Below are positions 34,424 through 42,823 of a DNA stretch of 54,364 nucleotides, one piece after another. The DNA comes from Acidobacteriota bacterium. GTDB lineage: Bacteria; Acidobacteriota; Terriglobia; Acidiferrales; UBA7541. Positions within the stretch are counted from its first letter, which is position 1; each line of letters begins with the position of its first letter. Under the pieces are notes generated by a model. The model saw nothing but the letters and a program-made list of their open reading frames with translations, made no database searches and was not told the origin of the DNA. The DNA is taken from contig QHYZ01000076.1 of NCBI GenBank assembly GCA_003225295.1, forward strand, positions 1 to 54,364, given 5' to 3'. A program made the translations under genes and the position numbers.

Positions 34424-37420
34424 ATGGCCACGCTGTTTGAGATGGAGCCGCTCGGTGAGAGCGGCCTGAAGCTCAACGAAGCGCAGGAGCGCGCCATCAC
34501 CCACGGCCAAGGACCACTGCTGGTTATTGCCGGGGCGGGCACCGGAAAAACACGCGTCATTACCGAACGCATCCGGCATCTTCTGCAATCGGATGACACA
34601 CTTTCCGGCGAAAATATTCTCGGCCTGACGTTCACGAAGAAAGCCGCCGGTGAGATGAAAGCTCGCGTGGTGAAGGCCACCGGTGAGCGCGGCAAAGCGG
34701 TGACCCTGGCGACGTTTCATTCCTTCTGCGAGACGCTGCTGGTGGAAGCTGACCCGCAACGCGTGATGCTGGACAAGTTCGACCACTGGATTCTGCTTCG
34801 TCGGAATCTGCGGCGGCTAGGTCTGGCGAAATACAGGAGACTGGCGGATCCCGGCCAATTCCTGAACGATTTCGTGGAATTCTTTTCGCGATGCCAGGAC
34901 GAACTGGTGACCTGCGAAGACTATCAGCGCTATGCGGATGGACTGGCGGGGCGGCTTGAAGCAGCGCGGGAAACGCTCGACCAAGACACACTCGCGGAAC
35001 ACCTGGAAACGGTTGCATTACAACAGGAACTTGCGCGGGCGTACCGGGCCAGCGAAGAGCTCCTGCGCGAGAAGAAGCGGGTTTCCTTCGGCTCGCTCAT
35101 CACCGGGGCGGTTGGGCTGCTGGAGCGGGACCGCGAGCTGCGCGAGACGCTGCAAAAAAGATACCGCTACATCTTGGTGGATGAATTTCAGGATACCAAC
35201 ATCGCGCAGCTCCGGTTGCTGGAGCTCCTGGCTGCGCCTACGAAGAATATCGTGGCGGTCGGCGACGACGACCAAGCGATTTACCGCTTCCGCGGGGCTT
35301 CGTTCGGGAGTTTTAAATTATTCTTGGAGCGGTTTGCGGGATGGAAGCAAGGCCAAGACTCGACACCGTTTCGCGTGACATTGACGGAGAACTATCGCTC
35401 GACACCGAATATTCTGCGCGTTGCGATGCAAGTGATCGCGCAGAATGCGGTGAGCGCCGACTTTCCAAAGAAAGTCCTGTCCCCTAACAGGCCCGCGGGC
35501 GAAAAGATCCGCATCGTCGAGTTGGCAACAGCAGAACAAGAATCGCGATGGGTGGCGGGCGAACTCGAGCGCATTCATGTAGCGGGGCGGCGCTGGAAGG
35601 ATTTTGCAGTGCTGTACCGCCAGCACGCGCATCGCGATCATCTGGTGGAAGAGTTATCACGGCGAAAGATTCCCTTTGTGATCACGAAACTCTCCATTCT
35701 TGAACACCCCGTGGTGAAGGACGTGCTGGCGTACCTGCGGCTGATCGCCACGCCGTACGACGACATTGCTTGCGCACGGGTGTTGGGGGCGCCGGCGTGG
35801 CACCTAGTGGCGGCGGATTTGGTGCGCCTGGCGGAGCGTGCGCGAAAAGACAAACGGTCGATCTACGACATCTTGCAACTGCCCCAGGGGCAATTGGCCT
35901 TCGACCAGTCGCAAGTGGCGCTGGGGCAACTGGTGGAGTTTGTTTCGTCGCAGAGAAAAACACTCAAGCGGTCGACCGCGCGGAAGATTCTGGGCAGCCT
36001 GACGGAGTGGCTGGAGGTAGCGCAGTGCGCGAAGGAACACGACCGAAAATACGTGACCCGACTGGCAGAATTCATGAAGGAGTGGGAACCGAAGAGCGAA
36101 ACGCGCGGACTGCCGGAGTTTATAGAGTATCTGGATTACTACACTCAGGCCGGCGGAGCGGTGAGCCTCGAAGAGGACCGGCCGGGAGACGCGGTGCAGT
36201 TGATGACCGTGCATGGAGCGAAGGGGTTGGAGTTTCCGCACGTGTTTCTGTTGCGCGTGAACAATCGCGCCTTCCCGGCCACCGAGAGGTCGCGGGTGTT
36301 CGAATTCCCAGTGGAGCTTATGAAAGAGGGTGGCCCCGCCGAGCAGTTTCATATTCAGGAAGAGCGGCGGCTGTTTTACGTGGCGCTGACGCGCGCCGAA
36401 GAACGGCTGACCATCACGACAGTGACGGAGAAAAAGGGGAAAGTGCCGGTATTCCTCGAAGACATCCTGATGGAACCGGCGGTAAAGCGGCAAGACGTGC
36501 GTCAGATGATGCCGAAACCGCTTCCCACGGGAATAGAGGATCGGGCGCGGGAAAGCCGTTCGGGAGAGGCCTGGCTCTTCCCCGCCACGGCCGAGCCGGC
36601 AAGGATTTTTTCGCGCATTGCGGATTGGGCGGAGGAGTTTCATCCACCAGCCGCAGAGCCCCTGACCCTCAGCCCTTCGGCGGTGAACGGTTACCGCACC
36701 TGCCCGCAGCGGTATTTGTTCGGGTATTTGTGGTCGCTGCGGGAAGGGCCGAAGGCAGCGATCAGTTTTGGGGCCGTGATGCACACGACCATCAAACGAT
36801 TTGTAGATCAACTGCGCAAGGGCGTGAAGCTGCCGTTTGACGAACTGCGGAGGATTTTTGAGACGGAATGGAACTCGAAGGGGTTTCAAGACGATTACCA
36901 GGAAGGAGAATACCAGAGGGATGGGCTGGAGCAATTGCGGGTGTTTCACGAGGGCATGATGGCGGAAGCGCCGCAGGTGTTGGAACAGGAGAAGGCGTTT
37001 GAATTGCCGCTGGAGAACAATGTCGTCATCAAGGGGCGGATCGACCAGATCAATTCGCTTGGTAACAATCGAGGGGTGGAAATCGTGGACTACAAGACGG
37101 GGCGGCCGAAGAAGGATGTGGACGCCAAGAAGGATTTGCAACTGAGTTTGTACGCCCTGGCCGTGAAGGAGATTTTGGAGCTGCAGCCGGTGCGGCTGGT
37201 GTTTCATTACTTGCAGAACAATCAGCGGCAGGAGACCACCCGGGAAGCGCAGCAGTTGGATGAGGCGCAGAAAATGGTGCAGCAGGCAGCTGCGGACATT
37301 CGAGCCGGAGCATTTCCCGCCAAGCCGGGTTTCGTCTGCCGCAATTGCGCCTACCAGCCAATCTGCCCGGCACATGAAGAAGCCCTGAGCGCTGCAGCGG
37401 ACGCAACCGAGTTCTTCTAA
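34424..37420 (+). CDS. UvrD/Rep-family helicase fused to a PD-(D/E)XK Fe-S nuclease
   Basis: The 998-aa enzyme has superfamily 1 helicase motifs: Walker A AGAGTGKT (36-43), Walker B VDEFQDTN (~250), motif III GDDDQAIYRFRGA (~280), TENYRST, HGAKGLEFPHVF (~600) and VALTRAEERL. The C-terminal ~250 residues are a PD-(D/E)XK nuclease of the PDDEXK_1/Cas4-AddB type. It begins LSPSAVNGYRTCPQRYLFGYL, with the catalytic core GRIDQINS and VEIVDYKTGRPKK (~870-895). A final FVCRNCAYQPICPA supplies three cysteines that, with the earlier C in RTCPQ, can hold a 4Fe-4S cluster. It likely processes DNA ends in a single chain. The SD is weak; M7 is an alternative start. Confidence 0.93.
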   Translation: MATLFEMEPLGESGLKLNEAQERAITHGQGPLLVIAGAGTGKTRVITERIRHLLQSDDTLSGENILGLTFTKKAAGEMKARVVKATGERGKAVTLATFHSFCETLLVEADPQRVMLDKFDHWILLRRNLRRLGLAKYRRLADPGQFLNDFVEFFSRCQDELVTCEDYQRYADGLAGRLEAARETLDQDTLAEHLETVALQQELARAYRASEELLREKKRVSFGSLITGAVGLLERDRELRETLQKRYRYILVDEFQDTNIAQLRLLELLAAPTKNIVAVGDDDQAIYRFRGASFGSFKLFLERFAGWKQGQDSTPFRVTLTENYRSTPNILRVAMQVIAQNAVSADFPKKVLSPNRPAGEKIRIVELATAEQESRWVAGELERIHVAGRRWKDFAVLYRQHAHRDHLVEELSRRKIPFVITKLSILEHPVVKDVLAYLRLIATPYDDIACARVLGAPAWHLVAADLVRLAERARKDKRSIYDILQLPQGQLAFDQSQVALGQLVEFVSSQRKTLKRSTARKILGSLTEWLEVAQCAKEHDRKYVTRLAEFMKEWEPKSETRGLPEFIEYLDYYTQAGGAVSLEEDRPGDAVQLMTVHGAKGLEFPHVFLLRVNNRAFPATERSRVFEFPVELMKEGGPAEQFHIQEERRLFYVALTRAEERLTITTVTEKKGKVPVFLEDILMEPAVKRQDVRQMMPKPLPTGIEDRARESRSGEAWLFPATAEPARIFSRIADWAEEFHPPAAEPLTLSPSAVNGYRTCPQRYLFGYLWSLREGPKAAISFGAVMHTTIKRFVDQLRKGVKLPFDELRRIFETEWNSKGFQDDYQEGEYQRDGLEQLRVFHEGMMAEAPQVLEQEKAFELPLENNVVIKGRIDQINSLGNNRGVEIVDYKTGRPKKDVDAKKDLQLSLYALAVKEILELQPVRLVFHYLQNNQRQETTREAQQLDEAQKMVQQAAADIRAGAFPAKPGFVCRNCAYQPICPAHEEALSAAADATEFF

Positions 37421-37828
37421 TTTTTTCTGGAAAAGAGCGTTCGGTCCGTGTTCGATGATCCACGGCACGAATTGCGAGTAGGGGAGCACGGTCTCCAAGA
37501 AACAAGTACATTTTTTTGATTCACGTGCCGTCCTTCGGCTGACTCGTCCGACAACTCTTTGCTAGCAGAGTCAGCGCATTCTTCGGGTTGGACGTTTTGG
37601 TCTCGGCCATAGTCCTGCTGAGGTTCATCAGCGTGGAAGACAAACGCCTAGGCATGCGTCTCTTATGACTGCCAATCGTCGGGCTACTCACGGTGGGCGT
37701 GTCTGTCGGCTTGCCGCTGTCGCTGGATCTTCGCGAACGCGCGCTCGAAGGATCACCAGAAGCAGTTGGCGGTGTACCGGCGGCCAAGTCCTGATGGAAT
37801 CAGTTATCGGCAGTTGCCTGACAGAAGG

Positions 37829-37860
37829 AAAAAAGGCACCCCAACCCGCGTCAGGGCGCC
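37829..37860 (-). terminator. Intrinsic terminator of the mini-gene
   Basis: On the minus strand GGCGCCC (37854-37860) pairs with GGGTGCC (37835-37841), a 7-bp stem with one G-U pair and a 12-nt loop. Six T residues follow immediately (37829-37834). It lies 28 bp past the stop of the 17-codon ORF. Confidence 0.75.
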
Positions 37861-37888
37861 TGTCCCGCCGAAAACTGTTGGCGAAGTC

Positions 37889-37942
37889 CTACTTCCCTTT
37901 TTTCGGGCCCTTTTTCTCGTCCTTCTTGGCCTTTTTCTTCAT
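37889..37942 (-). CDS. 17-aa lysine-rich microprotein
   Basis: The ORF encodes MKKKAKKDEKKGPKKGK: ten lysines, net charge strongly positive, no hydrophobic segment. Its SD is AGGAGGAG (37949-37956), 6 nt from the ATG, as good as any in the window. Upstream is a consensus-like promoter (38006-38034) and downstream an intrinsic terminator (37829-37860), so the whole gene is about 170 bp. A peptide this basic could bind nucleic acid, ribosomes or membranes, but no function is known to me. It would be missed by gene callers with a length cut-off. It could instead be a leader or regulatory RNA with an incidental ORF. Confidence 0.6.
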   Translation of the reverse strand: MKKKAKKDEKKGPKKGK

Positions 37943-38005
37943 TCGAATCTCCTCCTCACGCTCGGCGCATGACCGGCGTCACCGCCAGCCATTCGTCCTT
38001 GACCT

Positions 38006-38034
38006 CATATACGAGCGGTCTCGGCAAGAGTCAA
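38006..38034 (-). promoter_or_regulatory. Promoter of the 17-aa mini-gene
   Basis: On the minus strand TTGACT (38029-38034) and TATATG (38006-38011) are separated by exactly 17 bp. The -10 is 63 bp upstream of the ATG, giving a ~57-nt leader. It begins 29 bp past the stop of the VWA gene. Confidence 0.65.
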
Positions 38035-38063
38035 GACAATATTGCAGGAAAATGAAAAACAGG

Positions 38064-39152
38064 CTATCTCGGTGTGGCCCCGGGGTAATAACCCTCGCGG
38101 GTCAGGATGGTAAGCCCTTCGCGCCTTACACGGACCTCGATGGAATGGTATTCCGCGCCGCGGTCCGTTCCGCTGGGGGTGTAGGCTAGCGTGTACTGAT
38201 TGCGGGCCTCTTCCGTGACTCTGGCGTACAGTTCCTCCATGGCCCGGCTCTTCATACCATAGTAGACGTCGCCGCCCGTGTCATGAGCGTATTTGGAGAG
38301 TCGCTCGAAACGTCGCTCGAAAAAAGCGCTGCCCACGCCCACTCCGTAAACCGCGATGTTGTAGCGCAGCAACTCTTTCAGCACGGTGTCATAGTTATTC
38401 ATATTAAACTTTGGGCCGTTCACGCCATCGGAAATCAGAAAAATAATCTTCCGCCGCTGGCGCTCCGGATCACGGTCCTTGAGCAACTGCGCCGCAGCGT
38501 ACACCGCATCATCCAGTGCCTTGGTCGGCTGGCCCTTGATGTTCAACGTAGGGCCGGTCATGTTCGGCGCATCTCCAATGGCAGAGTGCCCGTTAATCGA
38601 CGGGCCGTTGCTGATGGCCGGGCTCGAAGGCCCCGCGGAAGGCTCATCGTCCAAACGCGTGCGCTTCAACTCGGTGAGGAGTTTGTCCTGGTCGCTGATG
38701 AAGCCCTTCCCCACGTGGAAAAACTGGTCAAATCGGCAGACCAAGGCCTCATCGGTCAAGGCCAGGCCGGCAACCACGGACCACAGACTTTCACTAACTT
38801 GCTTGGCATCCTTCGATTTCAAGTCGTTGTCAATCAACAGAACCATGGAAATGGGAACAGGTTCCGCTCCGAAGTAAACGACCTTCTGTTCGACGGCGTC
38901 CTCGAAGATTCGAAATTCGTCTCGCCGCAGGTCGGCGACCAACCTCCCGGACCCGTCCTTCACGGTGACGGGCACCACAACTTGGTTGACCGAGAAAGTA
39001 ATTCTGCCTGGCCGGTTCTCTTGCGCAAGCGCCGGAGGGTTTTGTCCCGGAGCAGCGGGGGTAGTGCGCGGTTGGGGCGCTTGCGCACCAAGCTGGGCGA
39101 GTAGCACGGTGAGTCCGCAAACCATTAGGAAGGTTTTTCGTAGACTTTTCAT
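38064..39152 (-). CDS. Exported VWFA-related Acidobacterial domain protein (altered MIDAS)
   Basis: This 362-aa protein has a signal peptide (MKSLRKTFLMVCGLTVLLAQ, then LGA), a Pro/Ala linker, a beta-sandwich lead (FSVNQVVVPVTVKDGSGRLV then ADLRRDEFRIFEDAVEQKVV) and a VWA domain typical of the TIGR03436 type. The metal site is VLLIDNDLKSKDA, where canonical DxSxS is DNDLK, so divalent-metal adhesion may be altered. DEALVCRFDQ and a D in ISDGVNGPK follow. The C-terminal EYHSIEVRVRREGLTILTRE then GYYPG is the family ending. It is secreted and likely involved in protein binding; function unknown. It is divergent from the next VWA gene. Confidence 0.88.
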   Translation of the reverse strand: MKSLRKTFLMVCGLTVLLAQLGAQAPQPRTTPAAPGQNPPALAQENRPGRITFSVNQVVVPVTVKDGSGRLVADLRRDEFRIFEDAVEQKVVYFGAEPVPISMVLLIDNDLKSKDAKQVSESLWSVVAGLALTDEALVCRFDQFFHVGKGFISDQDKLLTELKRTRLDDEPSAGPSSPAISNGPSINGHSAIGDAPNMTGPTLNIKGQPTKALDDAVYAAAQLLKDRDPERQRRKIIFLISDGVNGPKFNMNNYDTVLKELLRYNIAVYGVGVGSAFFERRFERLSKYAHDTGGDVYYGMKSRAMEELYARVTEEARNQYTLAYTPSGTDRGAEYHSIEVRVRREGLTILTREGYYPGATPR

Positions 39153-39297
39153 GGTCCTCAAGCCAAACTTCGTATTGAAATTATCCGCGCGGGTGATTTC
39201 GGCCACGCATCCATCGCACCACTTCGCGGCATCCTACAAGGCGGCAGGACCCCGCGGGGATTTTCGGGTCGGGCATCTCTCGCAAAGGAAAGTATAC

Positions 39298-40266
39298 ATG
39301 CCTTCCATAAACAAGGTTGTGACGCAGTGCGCAGCAGCATTGGTTGTCTGCACGCTGGCCCTGCCGGTGCTCGCCCAGGAGCCTTCCGCACAAGGCGGGG
39401 TGATCAAGTCGCAAGTAAGTCTGGTGAACCTGTTTGCCACGGTGCGCGACAAGAACAAAAGGATCGTGCCCACACTGAAGCAGGAAGACTTCAGGATTTC
39501 CGAAGACAATCAGGACCAGAAAATCGCATTCTTTTCGAGAGAAGTGGCCCTGCCGATCACCCTCGCGATGCTGCTTGACACTTCCGGCAGCGAGCAGGAC
39601 ATGCTGGCTTCCATTCAAGACGCCGGGAGCCAGTTCATCGCACGCATCATCCGCAAAGGCGACGAGGCCCTGGTAATGTCTTTCGACGCCAATGTCGATC
39701 TGCTATCGGATTTCACGGACGAACGCAGCCAATTGGAACGCGCCATTCATAAGACCAGGATCAACGTACCGGATCAGGGAGCCAGGGTGGGAAATCCGGG
39801 ACCAATCGGATCGCGGCAAATCACCGGCACAGCTCTCTACGATGCGATCTACCTGGCGTGCGGTGAAAAACTCGCTACCGAAGCCGGTCGCAAAGCAATT
39901 GTCATCGTCACCGATGCCCAGGACGAAGGTAGCAAGGTGAAACTGGAAGAAGCCGTTGAAGCAGCTCAGCGCACGGACACCGTGATTCACATCTTGCTCG
40001 TGGCGGATCCGCGATATGGCGGCAACCCTGGCGTGGCTCACAAGCTGGCGGAGGAGACTGGCGGGCGCATGATTTCCGTTCGTTCGGAAAAAAAGCTGAT
40101 GGAAGCCTTTGATGAGATCTCCCAGGAGCTGCGCAGCCAATATACGCTGGGCTACTATCCGACGAACTCGACGCACGACGGAAAATTCCGTAGAGTCAAA
40201 GTCGAAACCGCGGAGAAGGATTTGAAGGTCCTCACCCGCAAAGGCTACTACGCACCCAAGGGATGA
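39298..40266 (+). CDS. Exported VWFA-related Acidobacterial domain protein (canonical MIDAS)
   Basis: The 322-aa protein has a signal peptide ending ALPVLAQ, then SLVNLFATVRDKNKRIVPTL and KQEDFRISEDNQDQKI, and a VWA domain with an intact DxSxS (MLLDTSGSEQD). A threonine in the QITGTALYDAIYLA segment and an aspartate in IVIVTDAQDEGS complete the metal site. It ends GKFRRVKVETAEKDLKVLTR then KGYYAPKG. The ATG is at 39298 after AAAGGAAA. It shares a 145-bp divergent promoter region with the altered-MIDAS paralogue, suggesting co-regulation. The ligand is unknown. Confidence 0.9.
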   Translation: MPSINKVVTQCAAALVVCTLALPVLAQEPSAQGGVIKSQVSLVNLFATVRDKNKRIVPTLKQEDFRISEDNQDQKIAFFSREVALPITLAMLLDTSGSEQDMLASIQDAGSQFIARIIRKGDEALVMSFDANVDLLSDFTDERSQLERAIHKTRINVPDQGARVGNPGPIGSRQITGTALYDAIYLACGEKLATEAGRKAIVIVTDAQDEGSKVKLEEAVEAAQRTDTVIHILLVADPRYGGNPGVAHKLAEETGGRMISVRSEKKLMEAFDEISQELRSQYTLGYYPTNSTHDGKFRRVKVETAEKDLKVLTRKGYYAPKG

Positions 40267-40362
40267 GGCCTGTAAACTCTACGCGGCCACACAAAACACG
40301 GGCTCCCACAGCAAATGCCCTCAAGCCCCTCTGAAGAACCGAAGCAAGCAAAACGATCACCA

Positions 40363-41166
40363 TCAATGATGTTCGCAGCATCCGCCGGCAGGGTCTGCGA
40401 CCTTAGCTGGCTGCCGGTACTCTGCCTTCGCGTCCACCCGGTAGGCTTCGTCATACTTGTCATGGTGCCGCACCCAGGCCATTCCATGCTTCAGCCCGGC
40501 CTCGTCGCGCCCCCTTGGCGTTAGGTCCAGCCAGTTGTATGCCCCGATGAGTATGTCCAGCCCGCGAGCGTAGCTCGAATAGGTGTGGAAAATGTTCCCG
40601 GCCTGATCCTTGTAGAACACGCTCGTGCCGGGCATTTCCTCGCTCGGGAATGGCTGCATGGAATAGTTGTAGTACACCTGGCCCTTCTCTAATTCCTCCT
40701 TGGTCATCGACGCCTGGTAGTCATAGTTGAAGTCGGTGGCATGCGACGACACCCAGTGAAACCGCCAGCCCATGCGCTTCTTGAACGCCTCGATCTGCCC
40801 AAGCGGCGCCCGCGAAACCACCGCCAGCCGCACATCACGCGCCGCCAGGTGCACCACACTGCCTTCAATATGGTCGGAAATGAACGAGCAACTCGGGCAC
40901 CCTTCCGCCCACCCAGGACCGAACATGAAGTGATACACAATCAGCTGGCTTTTGCCGCCGAAAAGATCGGCCAGCGACTCCTTGCCCTTCGGTCCATCGA
41001 AGACATAGGCCTTCTCAACCCGCTCCCAAGGCAGTTGGCGACGCTGTTGGCTCAATTCGTCGCGAAGCCGCGAGAACTCCTTCTCTTTCTTCAACAGCTC
41101 TTGGCGCGCGGCCAGCCATTCGGCCGGCGACACGACTTTCGATGGTTTCATCGCGCTCGTTGTCAT
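40363..41166 (-). CDS. DUF899 thioredoxin-like protein
   Basis: This 267-aa DUF899 family protein has a thioredoxin-like fold. The start is MTTSAMKPSKVVSPAEWLAA with SD AAGGAG. The characteristic core is YVFDGPKGKESLADLFGGKS, then YHFMFGPGWAEGCPSCSFIS (~95-105) with a CPSC redox-like motif. It then reads SRAPLGQIEAFKKRMGWRFH and VFYKDQAGNIFHTYSSYARG. A C-terminal GGCCEHH may bind metal. Family members are thought to be peroxiredoxin-like or dehydrochlorinase-related, without a defined activity. It closes the ArsR-SRPBCC gene run. Confidence 0.88.
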   Translation of the reverse strand: MTTSAMKPSKVVSPAEWLAARQELLKKEKEFSRLRDELSQQRRQLPWERVEKAYVFDGPKGKESLADLFGGKSQLIVYHFMFGPGWAEGCPSCSFISDHIEGSVVHLAARDVRLAVVSRAPLGQIEAFKKRMGWRFHWVSSHATDFNYDYQASMTKEELEKGQVYYNYSMQPFPSEEMPGTSVFYKDQAGNIFHTYSSYARGLDILIGAYNWLDLTPRGRDEAGLKHGMAWVRHHDKYDEAYRVDAKAEYRQPAKVADPAGGCCEHH

Positions 41167-41337
41167 GCTTGATTCTCCTTTCAAGTTTGTCCACCCTCGG
41201 GGAAACGCACCGGATCGGAGCGACTCCGAAGCCAGCGGTACGCTGGAGTGAAGGCGGGAGCTGGACAGTGTCCGGCTCACACCAACTCCCGCACTCACTC
41301 GCCGTTCACCGAATCGAGAGCCGGCGTCGGGCTGAAT

Positions 41338-41814
41338 TTAGCCGCCCGCGGCATGCGCCTTGGGGATCTGCAATGCCTGTTGCATTTGTGCCAGCAACTT
41401 GCGAATCGCTGCGTTTGACCCGGGGTTGCGCTTCTCGCGCCAAGCCTCGAGGCGTTGCGACTGTTCTTCGAGGTTGCTGAGAAACGTCGGGCTGCTAAAC
41501 ATCGCCCGCCACGCACCGATCATCGGCTTCACCTGTTCCCAAACGGCCCATTGCTCCCCGCTGTTTTCGAAGAAGAAGTCTTCCTCGATCAATCCGCGGT
41601 TTACGATGCTCGCCACCATTTCCCAATAACTGAGCACCATGCGCATGTACGCGTTTTCCTTGCTGCCGGGAGGACAGACGCGCATCACGTCCGCCTCATT
41701 TTTGACGTGGAAATTGGCCGAGAACCATTCCCGCGCCTCGCGCAACCGTGGCTCGCGCCGCTCTTCGTACAGCCGCAACATCAAATTGACCTGTTCGCTC
41801 GTTACTTGACCCAT
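41338..41814 (-). CDS. 158-aa helical protein of unknown function
   Basis: The protein starts MGQVTSEQVNLMLRLYEERR, with AGGAGG 6 nt upstream, and overlaps the end of the preceding small gene by 13 bp. It is predominantly helical and charged. A conserved-looking YMRMVLSYWEMVASIVNRGL then IEEDFFFENSGEQWAVWEQV segment resembles DUF4760-type proteins, though I cannot confirm the family. It has no signal or transmembrane segment; one cysteine lies in RVCPPG. Its place in the ArsR operon suggests a role with SRPBCC and DUF899 proteins. Confidence 0.7.
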   Translation of the reverse strand: MGQVTSEQVNLMLRLYEERREPRLREAREWFSANFHVKNEADVMRVCPPGSKENAYMRMVLSYWEMVASIVNRGLIEEDFFFENSGEQWAVWEQVKPMIGAWRAMFSSPTFLSNLEEQSQRLEAWREKRNPGSNAAIRKLLAQMQQALQIPKAHAAGG

Positions 41815-41960
41815 GTTTCCTCCTTTGGATTTGGGTTGAGGCAAAATTTCTTTGCGCCGTTCTTCGCACCAAGCTTCTTCACCACGACCGCGGCCAGCCC
41901 GCCCGTAGACATCACGCTGCCGATTATCAACGCCGCACTCGCCAGGCATGCGGGACACAT
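41802..41960 (-). CDS. 52-aa CxxC small membrane protein
   Basis: The small protein begins MCPACLASAALIIGSVMSTG and continues GLAAVVVKKLGAKNGAKKFC, ending NPKEETWVK. A CPAC motif sits at the membrane start of a single glycine-rich transmembrane helix (~5-27), with a basic tail. It has an SD (GGAGAAA) and overlaps the next gene by 13 bp. This CxxC-helix-basic architecture recurs beside ArsR/SRPBCC/DUF899 genes as far as I recall. It may bind metal or exchange thiols. It is too short for many annotation cut-offs. Confidence 0.7.
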   Translation of the reverse strand: MCPACLASAALIIGSVMSTGGLAAVVVKKLGAKNGAKKFCLNPNPKEETWVK

Positions 41961-41988
41961 AGGGTTTCTCCTTCCGTAGCAGTCGCGT

Positions 41989-42447
41989 TCACCGCGAACG
42001 CGCCGTTTCCGCCCTCTTCCGTACGCCTTCATGAATATGCCCCCAGCCCTTGGTAACTCCTTTGCGGTGCTCCTCCTGAATCAGTCCCAGCGCGGAGTGC
42101 CGAAACTGAATCAGGGTTCCGTCATCTACTTCACTCAAGCGGTACTGCACATTGGAGACCACCGGATAAGACATGAACAACGGCCCGCTGATTTCCAGTA
42201 ACGTCGGCCGCTTGATGGCTTGCACGTTTCCCCAGAAATGGCCGTTGCCGTCGCCCAGGTCGCGATACCACCGGCCGCCCGGCCACGGCTCGATCTTCAT
42301 GGGCATAGGCTTATCTTCCGTCGTTTCGTTGCTGGGTCCGAGCTGCTCCAGGAGCGCGGCAAACGTGGCATCCAGCGACGCGCGCACGTGGATCTCCTCG
42401 GTGATATTCAGCGTCAAATCCTCAATTCTTGCTGCTGTCGAGATCAT
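41989..42447 (-). CDS. SRPBCC (START/AHSA1-like) domain protein
   Basis: This 152-aa helix-grip protein starts MISTAARIEDLTLNITEEIH with SD AAGGAGGA. VRASLDATFAALLEQLG, PWPGGRWYRDLGDGNGHFWG and PTLLEISGPLFMSYP are the family signature of AHSA1/SRPBCC proteins fused or linked to ArsR regulators. Such proteins bind hydrophobic ligands. Its start lies 26 bp inside the arsR gene end, so the two are coupled. The ligand is unknown. Confidence 0.87.
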   Translation of the reverse strand: MISTAARIEDLTLNITEEIHVRASLDATFAALLEQLGPSNETTEDKPMPMKIEPWPGGRWYRDLGDGNGHFWGNVQAIKRPTLLEISGPLFMSYPVVSNVQYRLSEVDDGTLIQFRHSALGLIQEEHRKGVTKGWGHIHEGVRKRAETARSR

Positions 42448-42814
42448 TTTTCCTCCTTGAAGTGAACTCCGGCCCGCCGTCGTTTGACGGATTGTTCTTC
42501 CGTTCGGCACGTTCCTTCACCCGGCTCAATTGATGCCGCCAGTAGCGCTCGAAAGTGCTCGTCCATTCGTGAAGAGGCCGGATGGCCTGGGCGTTGGTGC
42601 GGTAAAGCATGCGCCGGCCGTCGCGGCGTACATTGACGAGGCCGACCCGGAGCAAGACGCGCAGGTGCTTCGAAACCGATGGCTGCCCGAGCCCCAGCGA
42701 ATCGACAATCTCCCCCACCGGCCGCTCCTCTAACGCAATGTAGTTCAGGATGGCCCGCCGCCGCGGCTCCGCCACCGCATTGAAAGCATCCGAAGTTGTC
42801 GCCGCTCTTGCCAT
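42422..42814 (-). CDS. ArsR/SmtB-family transcriptional regulator
   Basis: The 130-aa winged-helix repressor begins MARAATTSDAFNAVAEPRRR. The helix-turn-helix is PVGEIVDSLGLGQPSVSKHL (~40-60), and the wing is NVRRDGRRMLYRTN. The usual metal-binding cysteines are absent, as in the ArsR branch that is linked to SRPBCC/AHSA1 genes. It is expected to control its own operon (42814 down to 40363). A palindromic CATATG pair lies between its -35 and -10. The ATG at 42814 starts only 9 nt after the -10, so the message may be nearly leaderless; an upstream ATG at 42844 is the alternative. Confidence 0.9.
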   Translation of the reverse strand: MARAATTSDAFNAVAEPRRRAILNYIALEERPVGEIVDSLGLGQPSVSKHLRVLLRVGLVNVRRDGRRMLYRTNAQAIRPLHEWTSTFERYWRHQLSRVKERAERKNNPSNDGGPEFTSRRKNDLDSSKN

Positions 42815-42823
42815 GGGCTCGAC

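Larger units (their letters stand above)
37421..38063. other. Intergenic region holding a mini-gene
   Basis: The right half contains a promoter (38006-38034), a 17-codon ORF (37889-37942) and a terminator (37829-37860), all on the minus strand. The left half (37421-37828) shows only shadow frames. A plus-strand piece LPLSLDLRERALE near 37710-37750 recalls the N-terminus of IS630-type transposases but is too short to call. Confidence 0.6.

Noticed and set aside
35804-37498. 564-codon open frame on the minus strand across the helicase gene
   Set aside because: It lies wholly antisense to a protein with complete helicase and nuclease motifs. Its translation is rich in H, L, R, Q and P with no domain, typical of GC-rich shadow frames.
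37698-37794. Possible IS630 transposase N-terminal fragment (LPLSLDLRERALE)
   Set aside because: Only about 13 residues match from memory, with no further transposase motif and no terminal repeats nearby.
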